The translations under genes were made by a program, and so were the position numbers. Of a stretch of 5,558 nucleotides of DNA, positions 4,731 to 5,558 are shown piece by piece. This stretch comes from an uncultured Ruminococcus sp. (lineage in GTDB: Bacteria; Bacillota; Clostridia; Oscillospirales; Ruminococcaceae), in NCBI GenBank assembly GCA_947177375.1, contig CAMWUF010000089.1, forward strand, positions 1-5,558, read 5' to 3'. Under the pieces are notes generated by a model. That model did not search any database. It had not been told where the DNA came from and saw nothing but the letters and a program-made list of their open reading frames with translations. How positions within the stretch are numbered: the first letter of the stretch is position 1; every line of letters starts with the position of its first letter.

Positions 4731-5558
4731 TCAGCTCCTTTCTGATTCTAATTGCTTGATTAAAGCCTCTGCACATTTCATGCCGTCTACACAAGCCGAA
4801 GTAATTCCACCAGCGTAGCCTGCACCCTCTCCACAAGGATAAAAACCAGAAATACCCAAACTACAAAAATTTTCGTCACGAAGCATTCGCACAGGGGAAG
4901 AACTTCTGGATTCTATACCAGTTAAAACGGCATCTTTGTCTGCAAAACCATGCAAACGCTTGTCCATTTCTCTGATTCCTTGTCTTAGCGTGTCACACAT
5001 AAAAGCAGGCAAATAACTATCAGGTGATATAAAAGCCGTATTTGGCATATAACTAGGCTTGACACGTCCAAAAGCTTTAGAATTTCTTTTCTTTAAAAAA
5101 TCTCCTACACAAATAACAGGTGCAGAATAATTTGCCCCTGCAACTTCAAATGCTTTTTTTTCAAGTTTTCTCTGTAAAAACATGCCTGCCAATGGGTGAT
5201 TGCTCCCGAAATCTTCTGGAGTAATTCCCACTAGTAATGCACTATTTGCATTTTTACCATCACGGGCAAAATTACTCATGCCGTTAATCGAAAGACAACC
5301 TGTTTCAGAAGAAGCTGGAACAACTTCTCCCCCTGGACACATACAGAACGTGTATAAACTTCTGCCATTTTTTAAATGCACAGCTAATTTATAATCTGCT
5401 GAACCCAAGGCAGGATGATTCCAGAATTTGCCATATAAAATTTTATTAATATCTTCTTGCAAATGCTCAATTCTAACACCCATAGCAAAAGGTTTTTGCG
5501 TTAATGCAATATTTTTTTGATAAAGCATTTCCAATGTATCTCTTGCACTATGACCTAA
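4731..5558 (-). CDS. FAD-dependent oxidoreductase, C-terminal part (5' end outside window)
   Basis: The reading frame stays open to the window edge, so the N-terminal part with the first FAD-binding Rossmann segment is missing; 275 residues are visible. The first visible residues are LGHSARDT, an internal motif, so the in-frame TTG at 5534 is not a start. Characteristic segments follow: KPFAMGVRIEH; FCMCPGGE with Cys72 and Cys74; ARDGKNANSALLV; DAVLTGIESRSSSPVR; and near the end the FAD-contacting GEGAGYAGG (243-251). This pattern matches the large bacterial NAD(P)/FAD-dependent dehydrogenases, usually about 530 residues, whose substrate is not established. CxC and the SSSPVR segment are typical of that group. 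The gene ends with TGA at 4731-4733, 5 bases before rsmA. I am confident in the family, not in a reaction. Confidence 0.88.
   Translation of the reverse strand, partial: LGHSARDTLEMLYQKNIALTQKPFAMGVRIEHLQEDINKILYGKFWNHPALGSADYKLAVHLKNGRSLYTFCMCPGGEVVPASSETGCLSINGMSNFARDGKNANSALLVGITPEDFGSNHPLAGMFLQRKLEKKAFEVAGANYSAPVICVGDFLKKRNSKAFGRVKPSYMPNTAFISPDSYLPAFMCDTLRQGIREMDKRLHGFADKDAVLTGIESRSSSPVRMLRDENFCSLGISGFYPCGEGAGYAGGITSACVDGMKCAEALIKQLESERS

Noticed and set aside
4726..4836. Upstream extension of rsmA by 37 residues
   Set aside because: The added residues are Arg/Trp/Cys-rich, do not resemble RsmA N-termini and overlap the FAD gene. The ATG at 4725 has a proper Shine-Dalgarno.
1..5558. CRISPR array, insertion sequence or phage attachment site at the tRNA
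   Set aside because: I saw no spaced direct repeats, no transposase and no second copy of the tRNA 3' end.

Overview
This window looks like chromosome from a low-GC Gram-positive bacterium of the class Clostridia. My best guess is a Ruminococcus-like member of the Oscillospiraceae. The reasons are AT-rich coding sequence, strong Shine-Dalgarno sites at most genes, a textbook sigma-A promoter, a tRNA gene without encoded CCA, and the protein families present: an EAL protein with a C-terminal PAS-like region, a cysteine-rich VWA protein of a clostridial type, and a large-type FAD-dependent dehydrogenase. The genus is inference; the low-GC Firmicute placement is well supported.

Layout from left to right. 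Bases 1-398 hold no convincing protein gene. They contain a good extended -10 promoter (88-116) followed by about 220 bases of higher-GC, hairpin-rich sequence ending in an AU-rich hairpin and a T-run. This is probably a structured noncoding RNA, or a long structured leader of the next gene. At 399-830 is a small zinc-ribbon/TM2 membrane protein. Next comes a tRNA-Thr(GGU) gene (943-1015) with a perfect consensus promoter (890-918) and a strong intrinsic terminator (1019-1046). Only 29 bases later starts an EAL-domain c-di-GMP phosphodiesterase (1076-2266). After a 101-base gap with its own candidate promoter comes a 461-residue VWA protein (2368-3753). It is richer in GC than its neighbours, has no signal peptide, and ends in a cysteine-rich domain.

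The right part is on the minus strand and converges on the VWA gene. An FAD-dependent oxidoreductase, cut by the right edge (4731-5558), is followed after 5 bases by rsmA/ksgA (3859-4725). They form a tight two-gene unit, and the rsmA ribosome-binding site lies inside the end of the upstream gene.

The genes do not form one obvious pathway. RsmA and tRNA-Thr belong to translation, and the EAL protein to c-di-GMP signalling. The TM2 and VWA proteins have no assigned role. The items most worth following are the unassigned structured RNA at the left, the absence of room for a promoter between the tRNA terminator and the EAL gene, and the leaderless cysteine-rich VWA protein.
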